From NCBI GenBank assembly GCA_964057225.1, contig OZ059897.1:19778001-19842000 (forward strand): a DNA stretch of 64,000 nt, in the 5' to 3' direction. Position 1 is the stretch's first letter. Each line of letters opens with the position of its first letter. The notes under the pieces were generated by a model. That model ran no database searches. It saw only the letters and a list, made by a program, of their open reading frames with translations, and was not told the DNA's origin. Shown here one piece after another: positions 63,882 to 64,000 of this stretch. The position numbers and the translations under genes are program-made. The DNA is from Auanema rhodensis (lineage: Eukaryota; Nematoda; Chromadorea; Rhabditida; Rhabditidae).

Positions 63882-64000
63882 CAAAAACATTTTGACAAAA
63901 ATTTTTTCGAAAAATTTCAAAATAATTTAGCAAAAAGTAGATGTTTTAAGATTCAATTTTTCAAGGCAAAGACGATGGACAATGTTATTCAACGAAAAAA
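63882..64000 (+). repeat. Partial class H monomer at the window end
   Basis: The last 119 bases are p1-p119 of a class H copy (p67A, p74A, p96G). It is cut by the window and is not a natural array border. Confidence 0.95.

Larger units (their letters stand above)
1..64000 (+). repeat. Satellite DNA array, 351-bp monomer, about 182 copies
   Basis: The same 351-bp unit repeats head to tail from the first to the last base, always in one orientation. Landmarks such as 'caaaaacatt' recur at 1, 352, 703 and so on, and still fall on schedule at 49141 (copy 141). After three 1-bp indels between 51.9 and 54.5 kb the last copy starts at 63882, giving a net shift of only -1 over the window. No unique sequence, transposon, inversion or gene interrupts it. 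Copies differ by single substitutions at a limited set of recurring sites, and combinations of these define classes and higher-order units. Long homogeneous arrays of this type are known from centromeric and pericentromeric heterochromatin of many eukaryotes; that location is inferred here. Both array borders lie outside the window. Confidence 0.99.
57213..64000 (+). repeat. Class H domain, copies 164-183, with an 8-monomer offset
   Basis: From copy 166 on, class H ('ttaagattcaat', p67A with p74A) dominates and p151T ('gatatatgtg') is frequent. Copies 168-171 recur as copies 176-179, 2808 bp (8 monomers) apart, sharing 'cattttcaagc' (170, 178) and 'gaaacatttc' (171, 179). Copies 174-177 and 180-183 are A-like/H dimers. 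Copies 167, 173 and 179 share 'cagcttgaaaa'. Rare private changes are 'caatataat' and 'catccaatgc'. The domain continues beyond the window. Confidence 0.85.

Noticed and set aside
1-64000. CRISPR array or iteron-type prokaryotic repeat
   Set aside because: There is no repeat-spacer structure: the entire 351-bp unit repeats with no unique spacers, and no cas or rep genes are present. The scale also does not fit.
1-64000. rDNA intergenic spacer or histone-type gene cluster
   Set aside because: No rRNA or histone-like coding sequence occurs, and the monomer is far too short and homogeneous.

Overview
The whole window is one uninterrupted tandem array of a satellite DNA monomer of 351 bp. About 182.3 head-to-tail copies are present, all in the same orientation. 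The array runs off both ends, so neither its borders nor its full size is visible. I found no conventional gene, RNA gene, transposon, CRISPR array or unique sequence. The monomer is about 31% G+C (109 G/C counted in the first copy). A 64 kb array of this kind points to constitutive heterochromatin, most likely centromeric or pericentromeric, of a eukaryote. An insect or other arthropod would fit the AT-rich monomer and its size, but I do not recognise the family and the species cannot be named from the sequence.

Monomer positions (p1-p351) are numbered from the C of 'caaaaacatt', so p1 is base 1 of the window. Monomers differ at a small set of diagnostic sites, and I sorted them by eye into classes. 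A: p96A with 'catttttc'. B: p79C ('catttctc') with p96A. C: p75T, p96G, p123T, p263A, p272G, p294T. D: p27T plus p34A, with p75T. E: p22G. F: p67A, p82T, p134G. G: p228C, p238G, p261A. H: p67A plus p74A. Members of different classes differ at only a few per cent of sites; copies 1 (A) and 4 (D) differ at 8 of 351.

Layout: 1-2808 mixed copies; 2809-6318 a 5-monomer higher-order repeat (HOR) twice; 6319-8775 a 3-monomer repeat behind a rare monomer; 8776-10530 alternating B and C-like copies; 10531-17550 an island of classes F, G, B and a p9A form; 17551-20007 a transition; 20008-29484 three successive 9-monomer HOR units of 3159 bp, then a shortened unit to 31941; 31942-37908 rearranged relatives of the same unit; 37909-42120 a 6-monomer HOR twice; 42121-43524 mostly B copies; 43525-45630 a 3-monomer HOR twice; 45631-48438 mixed; 48439-51246 a B-C dimer four times; 51247-53351 a 3-monomer HOR twice; 53352-57212 mosaic copies; 57213-64000 a class-H domain.

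Nothing here works together as a gene system. The structured parts are a cluster of inverted repeats in each monomer (p145-p233, p318-p345 and an A/T palindrome at p18-p36), a nearly invariant core over the first cluster, and several layers of local amplification. Five 75-codon open frames at the right end arise where two stop codons inside the satellite have been lost by substitution. I judge them non-coding.
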